Source: Schlesneria paludicola DSM 18645
Lineage (GTDB): Bacteria > Planctomycetota > Planctomycetia > Planctomycetales > Planctomycetaceae
DNA length: 64,000 nucleotides
Assembly (NCBI RefSeq): GCF_000255655.1
Contig: NZ_JH636434.1
Coordinates: forward strand, 3,238,716-3,302,715
Direction: 5' to 3'
The position numbers were made by a program, and so were the translations under genes. The notes below the pieces were generated by a model. That model made no database searches, had not been told where the DNA came from, and saw nothing but the letters and a program-made list of their open reading frames with translations. Of the stretch, positions 1 through 7,984 are shown one piece after another; position 1 is the first letter of the stretch; each line of letters starts with the position of its first letter.

Positions 1-929
1 CACATCGCGCCAGCGCGCCGGTGATTTCCGTAGGGAATGTCACCACCGGCGGAACTGGCAAGACACCGGTAGTGGCCTGGCTCGTCAACCGACTCTTGCA
101 AGCGGGATGCCATCCGGGAATTCTCAGCCGCGGCTACCATGCGCTGGCCGTCGACTCATCGGGTCAGTCCATTTCTGAAAATGATGAAAAGCGTGTGCTC
201 GACCGCCTTTGCCCTGGCGTACCGCATCTCCAGCAGCGCGACCGAGTCCGCTCTGGAACCCATGCTACGCAGGACCTCGGCTGTGATGTCCTCGTGCTCG
301 ACGATGGCTTTCAGCACCGCCGACTGCATCGTGACCTGGATCTTGTCCTGATCGATTCTCTGCGTCCTTGGGGCTATGGCCAGTTGTTACCACGCGGATT
401 GCTCCGCGAATCTCTACGATCGCTTCGACGTGCCGACACGATTCTGATCACGCGCGCCAATCAATCGCCCATCGCCGAACTCGATCGGATTCGCACTCAG
501 CTTCATCGCTGCCGTGGAACGGACGAATGCGTCGAGGTGGCCTTCACACCGCAGTGGTTCGTCGACTTCGCGGGCACGCGACATCCGATTGATTCCTTGA
601 TAGGAAAATCGGTATTCGCGTTTTGTGGAATCGGCAACCCCGTTGGATTCGGCCAAACCGTCGATGGATTGCATGTACGATGTCAACAACTGCAAACGTT
701 TCCCGACCACCATCACTACACCCCAGCGGACCTGATGGCGCTGGCTGAGCGTGCAAAATCACTCGCAGTCGATGCGGTCCTGGTGACGCAAAAAGACATC
801 GTCAAACTTTCTGCGTCTGACTGGAACGGCCCCCCCCTTTTCGCCATCGAAATCGGCGCAGACCTAATCAGCGGTGCAGAGTTGCTGGAGCAACAACTGC
901 GGCGAGTGATCGAAGCATCACGCGCCTAA
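1..929 (+). CDS. lpxK: Tetraacyldisaccharide 4'-kinase LpxK (5' end missing)
   Basis: LpxK phosphorylates the tetraacyldisaccharide precursor of lipid A at the cytoplasmic face of the inner membrane. The frame is open to the window edge. Codons before the GTG at 21 already encode family-like sequence (HRASAPVISVGN), so the true start lies upstream and this entry is partial. Visible motifs are the nucleotide-binding loop GGTGKTP near 48-68 and DDGFQHRRL near 300-326, both typical of the family. About 308 residues are present against a usual 320-350. The presence of this gene supports a lipid A-containing outer membrane. No partner lipid A gene lies downstream; the next gene is an unrelated repressor. 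Confidence 0.95.
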   Translation, partial: HRASAPVISVGNVTTGGTGKTPVVAWLVNRLLQAGCHPGILSRGYHALAVDSSGQSISENDEKRVLDRLCPGVPHLQQRDRVRSGTHATQDLGCDVLVLDDGFQHRRLHRDLDLVLIDSLRPWGYGQLLPRGLLRESLRSLRRADTILITRANQSPIAELDRIRTQLHRCRGTDECVEVAFTPQWFVDFAGTRHPIDSLIGKSVFAFCGIGNPVGFGQTVDGLHVRCQQLQTFPDHHHYTPADLMALAERAKSLAVDAVLVTQKDIVKLSASDWNGPPLFAIEIGADLISGAELLEQQLRRVIEASRA

Positions 930-1026
930 CAGCCTGTTGACCTAACGGCGACTGGCTCCGGCCAGATTAAAGCCACGACATCCTGAACCCTGAGCAGCCT
1001 TCCCTCCCCCTCACTTCAACAGGCTG
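930..1026. repeat. 11-bp inverted repeat flanking a 75-bp spacer
   Basis: The arms CAGCCTGTTGA (930-940) and TCAACAGGCTG (1016-1026) are perfect inverse complements. The first arm starts two bases after the lpxK stop. The spacer has no convincing gene. It may be a dispersed extragenic repeat or a long-range stem; neither arm is followed by a T-run, so it is not a typical terminator. Nothing else was recognised in 930-1234. Confidence 0.45.
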
Positions 1027-1234
1027 CGAAGGGCAACGCCGTGATGGATGTTCAGACGCAAAATCATTGACAAGTTGCTGGTGCCATTTCCTGCGGGTCA
1101 AAAGGCCCAGCCATTCCACCAGCGCAGTCCAAGAGAGACCGCAGGGCATCGACGGGCTGGCTCAGACGCCACCCCAAGACCATGAGGGCCTGCAACGCCA
1201 ACCGTTCATCAGGCCGCGTTTCGCATTCGAATCT

Positions 1235-1285
1235 ATTGACTACAACGGTAGTCAATCACTAGAGTGTGACTACACGAATAGTCAC
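1235..1285. promoter_or_regulatory. Two palindromic operators of the BlaI-type repressor
   Basis: Operator 1 (1235-1256) has perfect 9-base arms ATTGACTAC and GTAGTCAAT around AACG. Operator 2 (1266-1285) has perfect 7-base arms GTGACTA and TAGTCAC around six bases. Both contain ACTA-N6-TAGT and their centres are exactly 30 bp apart, so they lie on the same DNA face. A TTGACT at 1236-1241 followed after 18 bases by TAGAGT could be the promoter, covered by operator 1. They lie 26 bp upstream of the repressor ATG, as expected for autorepression in BlaI/MecI systems. The operator 55214-55236 shares the same core. Confidence 0.7.
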
Positions 1286-1310
1286 TCAGCCATCCCCGAC
1301 GAGACCTGAC

Positions 1311-1709
1311 ATGAAGCGCTCTGCCGCCGCGCTCGGTGCGACAGAAATCGAAGTTTTGCGACACCTGGGTGAACATCATCCGCAGAGTGTCGGCGAGGTC
1401 GCCGATCATTTCGCCCAAACATCCGGTCAGGCACGAACGACAATCCTGACGATCATGGAACGTCTGCGGAAGAAGGGGTACCTGACTCGTAAGTCAGTAA
1501 AAGGGGTCTATCGCTATGCCCCGAAGGTCTCGTCTCATGATTTGCTGCGGGGTCTGGTGAAGACCTTCGTTGATCAAACCCTGGGCGGTTCGGTCTCACC
1601 TTTCGTGGCCTATCTGTCGGACAATGGCTCCGTCTCGGAAGACGATCTTGAGCAGCTGAAAAAGCTCGTGCGCGATCTGGAACAACAGCGAAAAGGAATT
1701 CGCGAATGA
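1311..1709 (+). CDS. BlaI/MecI-type winged-helix repressor
   Basis: Predicted 132-residue DNA-binding repressor of the penicillinase-repressor family. These act as dimers and are inactivated by proteolysis after signalling from a partner membrane metallopeptidase. The N-terminal winged helix runs through ATEIEVLRHLGEH, the recognition region SGQARTTILTIMERLRKKGY and the wing VYRYAP; a C-terminal helical dimerisation segment follows. I chose the ATG at 1311 because an upstream GTG at 1266 would place the start inside an operator palindrome. The stop overlaps the start of the M56 gene by 4 bp (ATGA), so the pair is translationally coupled. The target beyond its own operon is unknown. Confidence 0.9.
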   Translation: MKRSAAALGATEIEVLRHLGEHHPQSVGEVADHFAQTSGQARTTILTIMERLRKKGYLTRKSVKGVYRYAPKVSSHDLLRGLVKTFVDQTLGGSVSPFVAYLSDNGSVSEDDLEQLKKLVRDLEQQRKGIRE

Positions 1710-3103
1710 TCCCATCTCTGTTTCCCGCCGCAGGCGAAAGTGTGATCTGGCGCGTCTGCTGGCACGCCAGCCTGACCATCGTACTGGTTCAATTGATTTG
1801 TTGCCTGATTCCCGCCATGCCAGGTCGGATGCGCTCCTGGCTGTGGCGATTGGCCATCATCAAGCTGATCGTCGTCTTGGTATGGTCAACTCCCGTCGAG
1901 CTCCCGGTCCTTCCGCCACACCACGCGGCGACGGCAACAATCGAATCATCACATTCGATCGTTGCCGCCTTAGTTGAAAGAACGCCGACGTCGTCAGGCT
2001 GGAAAATCGGCATCTCTGTGCTTTGGGGAATTGGCGCAGGCAACTTCCTGTTGCAGATTGTGAACTCGTATCGAGAGCTGGTTCAGTTTCGATGTCAATG
2101 TCACCCGATCGATCACCCACTGTTAGCGAATGAATTCGCCGACTGCGTCCGTTCGCTACGATTTAGCAGGTTCCCACAATTGCTGGTGTGTGCGGGGACC
2201 GGAAGCCCCTTCGTCATCGGAATACGGCACCCTGCGGTTGTGCTGCCACAAGAAACCTGGCAGCAGCTGTCGACCGCCGAGCGACAGATGGCACTCCGTC
2301 ATGAACTGGCGCATCTCAGGCACGGCGATCTGGTTTGGAATCTGTTGGCCGCTCTGGTCAGGTCCTTCTTGTTCTTTCATCCACTCGCCTGGTGGGCCGA
2401 GCGAGAATTGAGAACATCGCATGAGATGTCAGCCGATGAACTGGCCATTCGGACGCAAGGCTGTGACGCGGTGGACTATGGCAAGTTGCTGCTATCGATC
2501 GTCCATCAATCTGGAACCGCTGAATTTCCTTCCACGATGGCCGTGGGAGCAGCAGGTTCCGTCGGGATGCTTACAAGGAGGTTGGCAGCCATGAGATTCA
2601 TGAATCGTGTTTCGGGTCGGGCCGTCTATAGTTCGGCAGCGTGCGTGGCTTTGATCGCTGCGATAGGAATTGTCCCTTGGCGATTGGTCACACCCTTTGG
2701 CTCGCAACAGCCGCCCGCCATTCCTTTGCTGAGCGTGACGAACGATCGCGACGCCGCCCAGCGTACGACGGCCGAAATTCGCATCTCACGATGTTCAGGT
2801 CAACAAGACTCCCCACTTTCGAAACCCACTGTGGAGTTTTCGGGCGATAGCGAAGTGACTCTGCCCATCGACAACGAACATTCCATTCAAGTGGCCGTGG
2901 AAACAAACCGGCAGGAATCTCCCCTGACGCATAGTGTCCGAGTGACGTTTATTGAGAACCCGCAAAGCGAAACACCGAAGCGCCTCTTCGCGCCGCGAGT
3001 CACCTTGTTCGATGGTTCCAATGCCATTGTTCAAGATTTGGACGCGAATGGCGAAGGCCTGAAAGTCGAAGTCGCAGTGTCTGCAGTGCCATCGAATCGC
3101 TAA
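1706..3103 (+). CDS. M56 family (BlaR1-like) membrane metallopeptidase
   Basis: A 465-residue membrane protein related to the BlaR1/MecR1 peptidase domain. Hydrophobic segments are near residues 15-35, 44-60, 102-118, 209-231 and 310-328. The zinc motif HELAH is at about 199-203, with the downstream acidic ligand region MSADELA near 235. The C-terminal ~130 residues are extracytoplasmic in style and show no penicillin-binding serine motif, so the ligand is not obviously a beta-lactam. It probably senses an envelope signal and cleaves or triggers cleavage of the coupled BlaI-type repressor. That role is inferred from gene pairing, which is standard for this family. Confidence 0.88.
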   Translation: MIPSLFPAAGESVIWRVCWHASLTIVLVQLICCLIPAMPGRMRSWLWRLAIIKLIVVLVWSTPVELPVLPPHHAATATIESSHSIVAALVERTPTSSGWKIGISVLWGIGAGNFLLQIVNSYRELVQFRCQCHPIDHPLLANEFADCVRSLRFSRFPQLLVCAGTGSPFVIGIRHPAVVLPQETWQQLSTAERQMALRHELAHLRHGDLVWNLLAALVRSFLFFHPLAWWAERELRTSHEMSADELAIRTQGCDAVDYGKLLLSIVHQSGTAEFPSTMAVGAAGSVGMLTRRLAAMRFMNRVSGRAVYSSAACVALIAAIGIVPWRLVTPFGSQQPPAIPLLSVTNDRDAAQRTTAEIRISRCSGQQDSPLSKPTVEFSGDSEVTLPIDNEHSIQVAVETNRQESPLTHSVRVTFIENPQSETPKRLFAPRVTLFDGSNAIVQDLDANGEGLKVEVAVSAVPSNR

Positions 3104-3132
3104 GTCGCCCCGTGCAAAATCGCCTAGGATTG

Positions 3133-3158
3133 GGCCATGGCAATTCAATTCCATGGCC
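3133..3158. terminator. Inverted repeat between convergent genes
   Basis: Arms GGCCATGG (3133-3140) and CCATGGCC (3151-3158) flank a 10-base AT-rich loop. It lies 29 bp after the M56 stop and between convergent genes, so it may act as a transcription end point. There is no T-run, hence modest confidence. Confidence 0.35.
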
Positions 3159-3178
3159 ACACGCAGACCCTGTCCTCT

Positions 3179-3204
3179 CGTTCCCAAGCACCCGCATTGG
3201 AACG
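3179..3204. repeat. Diverged copy of the 26-bp palindromic repeat
   Basis: The 26-bp palindrome has arms CGTTCC and GGAACG, with CAAGC and GCATT inside. It has the same length and layout as the CGTTACCAAG family found repeatedly at 26.9-36.1 kb, but A/T positions in the arms have changed in a compensatory way. It lies in the spacer between two convergent genes. Confidence 0.5.
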
Positions 3205-3255
3205 AGGAAAGCGCTTTGCTTCAATGAAGCCCTATCACACGAGCGGACGCAGACC

Positions 3256-4125
3256 TTACGCGGCCCTTTGAATGGATTCCGAGATCGCCACGAATCCAAT
3301 ACGACAGCTCTCTGATGGCGATCGTTGCGCTCGCTGACTCGATCGCAACGGTCGCCGGACCGTGAGCCTTGCTCCAAACGGATAGCTTGCTGCGACGCGA
3401 ATTTCGAGATCGGCTCCATCAAGATCTTCCGCCATGAGTTCCGGGCACCGGGCGAGCGGCGGGCAGAACGAAATGTGTACCGTCACCTCGCGCTGCCCCT
3501 CGGCAAACTCAATCCGAATTCCCCCTTCGATGGTTTCACCCGTTTCACGACGTGACCGAGTGTGCCACTGTGTCATCTCCGCCGCCGAGGGCGAATCGAA
3601 GTCGATGGGCTCAAACCCCAGAATCGATTCCGATTCTTCCTCCAGAACCGACTCGCTTTGATCGAACAAGTGGTCGTTCCCATCCATGTGTGCTGCAGCT
3701 CGCGGCGGCCGGAGATTCACAGTCGATTCTCCCGACACTTGACTTGGGGCCGCTTGAACCCCGTGAGATCGTCTCCACGTCGCCACAATCCAAGTGACCA
3801 CAACCGGCAGAATGGCCACAGCCACTAAAACAGCCATTTCGGCCGTTGAGGAACTCTGACCAGCGATAATCCCGCCAAACAGAGCAACGCCCAGCGAGGC
3901 CATCAGCGAGACCCAACGGTTCGTATTCTGAGGTTGAGCCCCCGCAAGACTTCCGTCGATCGCCAACAGAAGCCCCAGCGAACAGGCTGTCGCGACCAGG
4001 AGCACGAGTGAAAACGAAGAATTCTCCGGCAGACTCGACGACGCAAGCGCCAGCCACCCAGCGGTCAATACCCAAAGGGCGACTGCCAGCGATCGTTTCG
4101 AGGAAAGTGAATCGAGAAAACTCAT
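3256..4125 (-). CDS. Hypothetical membrane protein with cytoplasmic tail
   Basis: I do not recognise this 289-residue protein. The N-terminal half has about four hydrophobic segments (around residues 15-29, 36-52, 72-87 and 95-115, counted from the chosen start). They are followed by a basic stretch WRRSHG and a soluble tail of about 165 residues. The tail contains an acidic segment (DQSESVLEEESESI) and a mixed beta-like end. I chose the ATG at 4125 (MSFLDSLS) rather than 4161 because hydrophobic sequence starts soon after it. The tail resembles no enzyme I know. It is convergent with the M56 gene and divergent from the hydrolase at 4372. Confidence 0.6.
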   Translation of the reverse strand: MSFLDSLSSKRSLAVALWVLTAGWLALASSSLPENSSFSLVLLVATACSLGLLLAIDGSLAGAQPQNTNRWVSLMASLGVALFGGIIAGQSSSTAEMAVLVAVAILPVVVTWIVATWRRSHGVQAAPSQVSGESTVNLRPPRAAAHMDGNDHLFDQSESVLEEESESILGFEPIDFDSPSAAEMTQWHTRSRRETGETIEGGIRIEFAEGQREVTVHISFCPPLARCPELMAEDLDGADLEIRVAASYPFGARLTVRRPLRSSQRAQRSPSESCRIGFVAISESIQRAA

Positions 4126-4371
4126 TGCAAACCTGTTGACCAGAATCACCGATGGAATCACCGGTCTCCGACAAGACCAGACTGCCAGCGAGAATCGGAA
4201 TACAGCTCTCGAACGGAACAGACTGGTCGTGAGACACGGCAGAGTGTAATAGAGAAGCGGAAATCAGGGCGAGAGGAGTCTCACGCACACCTTGATCCGA
4301 TATTGCGAAACCGGCCCCAAGACATTTTCAGGCTCTAAATTCATACGTTTTGGCCTTCAAGGAACGACGAA

Positions 4372-5286
4372 ATGCCGAAATCGATCTGCGCCGCCGTCTT
4401 GTGTGGCTTGATCCTCCTCCCCTGGCACGCCTCAAAATGCGATGACGCCGTGCGAAGGACGGAAGACGTCGTCTACGGCCGGAAATTTGGCATGGCCCTG
4501 ACTCTGGATCTGTTTCAGCCCGCCAAACCCAATGGAGCGGGGCTGCTGTTTCTCGTCAATGGCGGTTGGCTGTCCAGCAAATCGACGCCCTTGATGGTGA
4601 CGGTTCGTCCCGACGACTATCGAGTTTTCCTCGAACGGGGTTACACCGTCTTCGCGATCGTGACCAGTTCCCAACCCAAGTTTGTCATCTCTGATGAAAT
4701 CGATGACGTGTTGCGTGCCGCACGATTTGTTCGATTCAATGCGGCCAAATACGGAGTTGACCCCGAACGGCTGGGCGTCATGGGGTCGAGTTCCGGCGGT
4801 CACCTGACACTGTCGCTCGCAACACGCGGCGGACCAGGCAACGCGGAAGCCGCTGATCCCATCGATCGCACAAGCAGCGCCGTCCACGCGGCCGCCTGTT
4901 TCTTTCCACCGACAGACTTCTTGAACTATGGAAGCCCGGGTGCAATGGGCGTGGGTGCCGGTCCGATGGCGCCTCTGCAGGTGGCATTTGGCCCATCTGC
5001 TCTCACCAGCGAAGGCCGCGAACAACTGGGTCGTGCGATTTCACCGATCTATTACGTAACAAAAAGCCTGCCACCGACACTGATCATCCATGGCGACAAG
5101 GACGAAGTCGTCCCCTTGCAGCAGGCCGAGATCTTTGTGGCGAAAGCACGAAGTGAGCAGGCTCCATTCGTGCAATTGATCGTCAGACCTGGAAAAGGAC
5201 ATGGATGGGGCGACTTCTGGAAATCGGCTGAAGACATCGAAGCCTTTGCAAACTGGTTCGATCAACATCTACTGCCAAAAAAATAG
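4372..5286 (+). CDS. Secreted alpha/beta hydrolase (esterase-like)
   Basis: A 304-residue serine hydrolase with a cleavable-looking signal peptide (residues 1 to about 23). The nucleophile elbow is GSSSGG with Ser140, the acid is likely Asp244 in GDKDEVVP, and the base is His277 in GKGHGWGD, giving a complete triad in the expected order. The oxyanion region LVNGGW replaces the usual HGGG. The family acts on acylated sugars, polyesters or small esters outside the cytoplasm; the substrate here cannot be read from sequence. The gene stands alone and converges with the M24 gene. Confidence 0.85.
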   Translation: MPKSICAAVLCGLILLPWHASKCDDAVRRTEDVVYGRKFGMALTLDLFQPAKPNGAGLLFLVNGGWLSSKSTPLMVTVRPDDYRVFLERGYTVFAIVTSSQPKFVISDEIDDVLRAARFVRFNAAKYGVDPERLGVMGSSSGGHLTLSLATRGGPGNAEAADPIDRTSSAVHAAACFFPPTDFLNYGSPGAMGVGAGPMAPLQVAFGPSALTSEGREQLGRAISPIYYVTKSLPPTLIIHGDKDEVVPLQQAEIFVAKARSEQAPFVQLIVRPGKGHGWGDFWKSAEDIEAFANWFDQHLLPKK

Positions 5287-5313
5287 CGGCGCGGCGATAC
5301 CGCTTCGAAAGCG

Positions 5314-6471
5314 TCAGTCCACAATGATGATGTCCCGGCTGAATTGCGACAGACGTTCTGCGCCCTGATCGGTCACCAGTAGATTGTCGATGATTCGGAC
5401 TCCGAGAAACTCCTCGCCGATGAAAATGGGCGGCTCAACGGTGACCACCATTCCGGCTCGAAGCGTGTAGTCACTACCACCGAACAGGTGCATCGGTTCG
5501 CCCCAGGTCGGCGGAAAACCAGGGGCCAGCCCGTAGCCAGACGTGTGCACGCGATATCGATCCAGTCCCGCCTTCGCAATGATTCTTTTGGCCGCTTCAT
5601 GCGGAACGACGGCCGGGACCCCGGCGCGCACTTCCGCGACAAACGCATCACAGGCCTCGCGAACGATTTGATAGATCTCAGCAACACGGGACGTCGGTTT
5701 GCCGATGCAGAAGTGTCGGCCAATCGTCGAGGTATACCGCTTGAAGGTTGCCCCATACTCGATACTGCCGGTCTCACCCTGCTTGAGCACTCGTTGCGTC
5801 GGCGGACCATGGCTGAACCCGGCTCGTTCCCCCGAAACAAGATTGATCGGACTTGCCGCTAAACCGCTACCGGCCTTCAACAGCGTCTGGTAAACGTCCC
5901 CAGCAAGTTCCAGTTCGCTGACGCCTGCTCGCAACGAATTGGCAAACACCTGCATCGCACGATCGTTGATCTTGGCGGCTTCACGAATGTACTTCTGCTC
6001 GGTCGCCGATTTCACCAGCTTCAAATCGTGTATCAAATTCGAGGGCTCGGCCACCAACGCTGCCCCCAGCACCGACTTGATACTCAAATAGTGGTGGGGG
6101 TGCAGATAGTACGCAGGAACCTCGATGCCGACGCGAGCACTCTCAAGCCCCAGCGACCGGATCACTCGTTCGAATACCTGCAGCGGATCCTCAGGCTCCG
6201 CACCCCCGAATGTCCAGAGCTGATCGACGTGCGCATCATCCTGAAACTCGTTCCGTTCGCCCTCCCGTGTCAGAACCACCACGGGTCCTTCGTCGGCCGA
6301 GATCAGCAGGCATTGAAATTCCTGGTAGCTCTTGGCATCCGAGCCAGTCAACCAATGAATCGACACGGGATGGAAGGCAATAAACCAGTCAAGTCCCGCC
6401 TGCGAGATGGCTTCCCGTACGCGCGCTCGGCGGGAGGAAAATTCTTCGAGGGAAAAATCATGCTTCGACAT
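5314..6471 (-). CDS. M24-fold (prolidase/creatinase-like) protein
   Basis: A 385-residue protein with the two-domain pita-bread architecture: a creatinase N-terminal domain (about 1-150) and an M24 catalytic domain (about 155-380). Of the five metal ligands usual in aminopeptidase P and prolidase, several seem changed. The first Asp position reads SIEYGA, the second reads YTSTIGR, and the final Glu position reads GVRIIDN. The catalytic His (HTSGYG) and one Glu (VTVEPP) remain. This pattern resembles the metal-free M24 amidinohydrolases and hydrolases (creatinase, ectoine hydrolase type) more than a true peptidase. It starts 79 bp downstream of an enolase-superfamily gene on the same strand. 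Confidence 0.8.
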   Translation of the reverse strand: MSKHDFSLEEFSSRRARVREAISQAGLDWFIAFHPVSIHWLTGSDAKSYQEFQCLLISADEGPVVVLTREGERNEFQDDAHVDQLWTFGGAEPEDPLQVFERVIRSLGLESARVGIEVPAYYLHPHHYLSIKSVLGAALVAEPSNLIHDLKLVKSATEQKYIREAAKINDRAMQVFANSLRAGVSELELAGDVYQTLLKAGSGLAASPINLVSGERAGFSHGPPTQRVLKQGETGSIEYGATFKRYTSTIGRHFCIGKPTSRVAEIYQIVREACDAFVAEVRAGVPAVVPHEAAKRIIAKAGLDRYRVHTSGYGLAPGFPPTWGEPMHLFGGSDYTLRAGMVVTVEPPIFIGEEFLGVRIIDNLLVTDQGAERLSQFSRDIIIVD

Positions 6472-6549
6472 GGTGGAAAGTCCATCTCATCAGGAACAAA
6501 CGGAGCAATGGTTTCGTAGATTGATCACTGCCATGGACAGAATCAACCC

Positions 6550-7710
6550 TCATCCATCCAGCGAAAAATGCTTGACGATGTCATCCGGCAACACGTAACC
6601 CACACCCGCGCAGTCGGGCAGCGCGATCGTTCCGCCACGAACCGGAAATCCCGCCTCTTGCAACGCACGTCGCAGGGGCGAACTAAAGACTTCGGCCGGG
6701 GCGAATTCAATGAACGGCGTGACAGGCGAGTACGCCGCCAGATGAACGGATGACGCACCCAAAATCTGAGTCGACCAGTTACCAGGACAAACTTGTGCAC
6801 CGCGAGGAACAGCCAATTCGACGATGCGCTTTGCCTCGGTGAATCCTCCGCAGGTCGTGACATAGGGCTGTACGACAGTCACCTGCCCACGATCCATCAT
6901 GTCGAGGAATTCCCACCGCGTGACGCCATGTTCGCCCATCGCGAGTGGAATCGAGGTCTGCTTCGCAAGTTTCGCGTACGGTTCGGGGGTGTCCACGGGA
7001 AACGGCGTTTCAAAGAATCGCAGGTCGAATTCTTCCAGTTGTCGACAGACCCGGACCGCGGTCGGGACATCGTTGAACAGATACCCGACGTCGACCATCA
7101 GCGCCGGCGTGTCACCCAGGGCGCGACGAAACCGGCGAGCCAATTCGACGACATCTTCGGGCGTGGACATCATCGGTTCGACTTTGAATGCCCGATAGCC
7201 CAGTGCCGCCAGCGCCTCTGCACGCTCGACCTGCTGCGAGAACATTGCTTCGCCGCCCCAGATGTCTGAAACAAGCGTGCAATAAGGAACGATCTCAACC
7301 TCGTGCCCGATCGGAGTTTGAAAGGGGCCGCGCTGTGTGCCGCCCAAAAGCGTCCAGACCGGTTGATTCAGCATCTGGCCATAGAGATCCCAGATCGCAA
7401 CGTCGAGTGCGCCAAGAATGATAATTTCCCAGCCACGACGATTGGTATGCATCAGGGCATCCCACATCCGTTGCCAAAGTCGCTCGGGGTGCGTGATTTC
7501 CTGGCCAATCAGAATGCGGCCAAAATGTGAATCGCGGCCACCGACAGTTCCCTGAACGACTTTCGGAGGGACGCGAAAAACTTCGGAAAGCCCTGTTAGA
7601 CCTTCATCAGTGTGGACGCGAATGCACGCCAATGGTTCCACTCCACCTTGATCGGGATCAATCTCGGGGCCGTCACCAATGACGAAGACCTCGAATCGCG
7701 CAATCTGCAT
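6550..7710 (-). CDS. Enolase-superfamily (mandelate racemase/muconate lactonizing) enzyme
   Basis: A 386-residue enolase-superfamily protein: a capping domain (about 1-130) and a (beta/alpha)7beta barrel. The magnesium ligands are apparent as Asp207 (MVDVGY), Glu234 (FFETPF) and Glu260 (GEHGVT). The barrel position that carries the His base in mandelate racemase reads VCPGNW, so that His seems absent. The lysine region reads RAFKVEP. The likely chemistry is dehydration or epimerisation of a sugar acid. I chose the ATG at 7710 (MQIARFEVF) because the 45 residues before it do not resemble the family. It is divergent from a second superfamily member at 7985. Confidence 0.85.
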   Translation of the reverse strand: MQIARFEVFVIGDGPEIDPDQGGVEPLACIRVHTDEGLTGLSEVFRVPPKVVQGTVGGRDSHFGRILIGQEITHPERLWQRMWDALMHTNRRGWEIIILGALDVAIWDLYGQMLNQPVWTLLGGTQRGPFQTPIGHEVEIVPYCTLVSDIWGGEAMFSQQVERAEALAALGYRAFKVEPMMSTPEDVVELARRFRRALGDTPALMVDVGYLFNDVPTAVRVCRQLEEFDLRFFETPFPVDTPEPYAKLAKQTSIPLAMGEHGVTRWEFLDMMDRGQVTVVQPYVTTCGGFTEAKRIVELAVPRGAQVCPGNWSTQILGASSVHLAAYSPVTPFIEFAPAEVFSSPLRRALQEAGFPVRGGTIALPDCAGVGYVLPDDIVKHFSLDG

Positions 7711-7984
7711 GGAATACCTCACCAATGTCGCTAAAGTGTGACAAGCTTGCGTAGCGTGCGGGCGCAGATCAGGCTGGTTCTCGAGATTCGAGCCACCCCG
7801 AATTCCGCGTATCCGATCATAGATCCGAAGGCTCAAACAAGGCACCGACCAACGACCGAGAATGATTCCACCTGGCCAGGAATCCTTTGTCGAAAAGTGT
7901 CACCCTGCTTGGAACTGCGGATCGACGCAACGTGCCATCGTGTCATGTGATGTTGATTAAGCCAAACCGACAGGACCGTCACTC

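Noticed and set aside
3611-4288. A second minus-strand frame of 225 codons overlapping the membrane protein
   Set aside because: It overlaps the 3256-4125 gene in another frame. That gene has a clear pattern of membrane helices, whereas this one is rich in Gly, Ser and Cys with no pattern.
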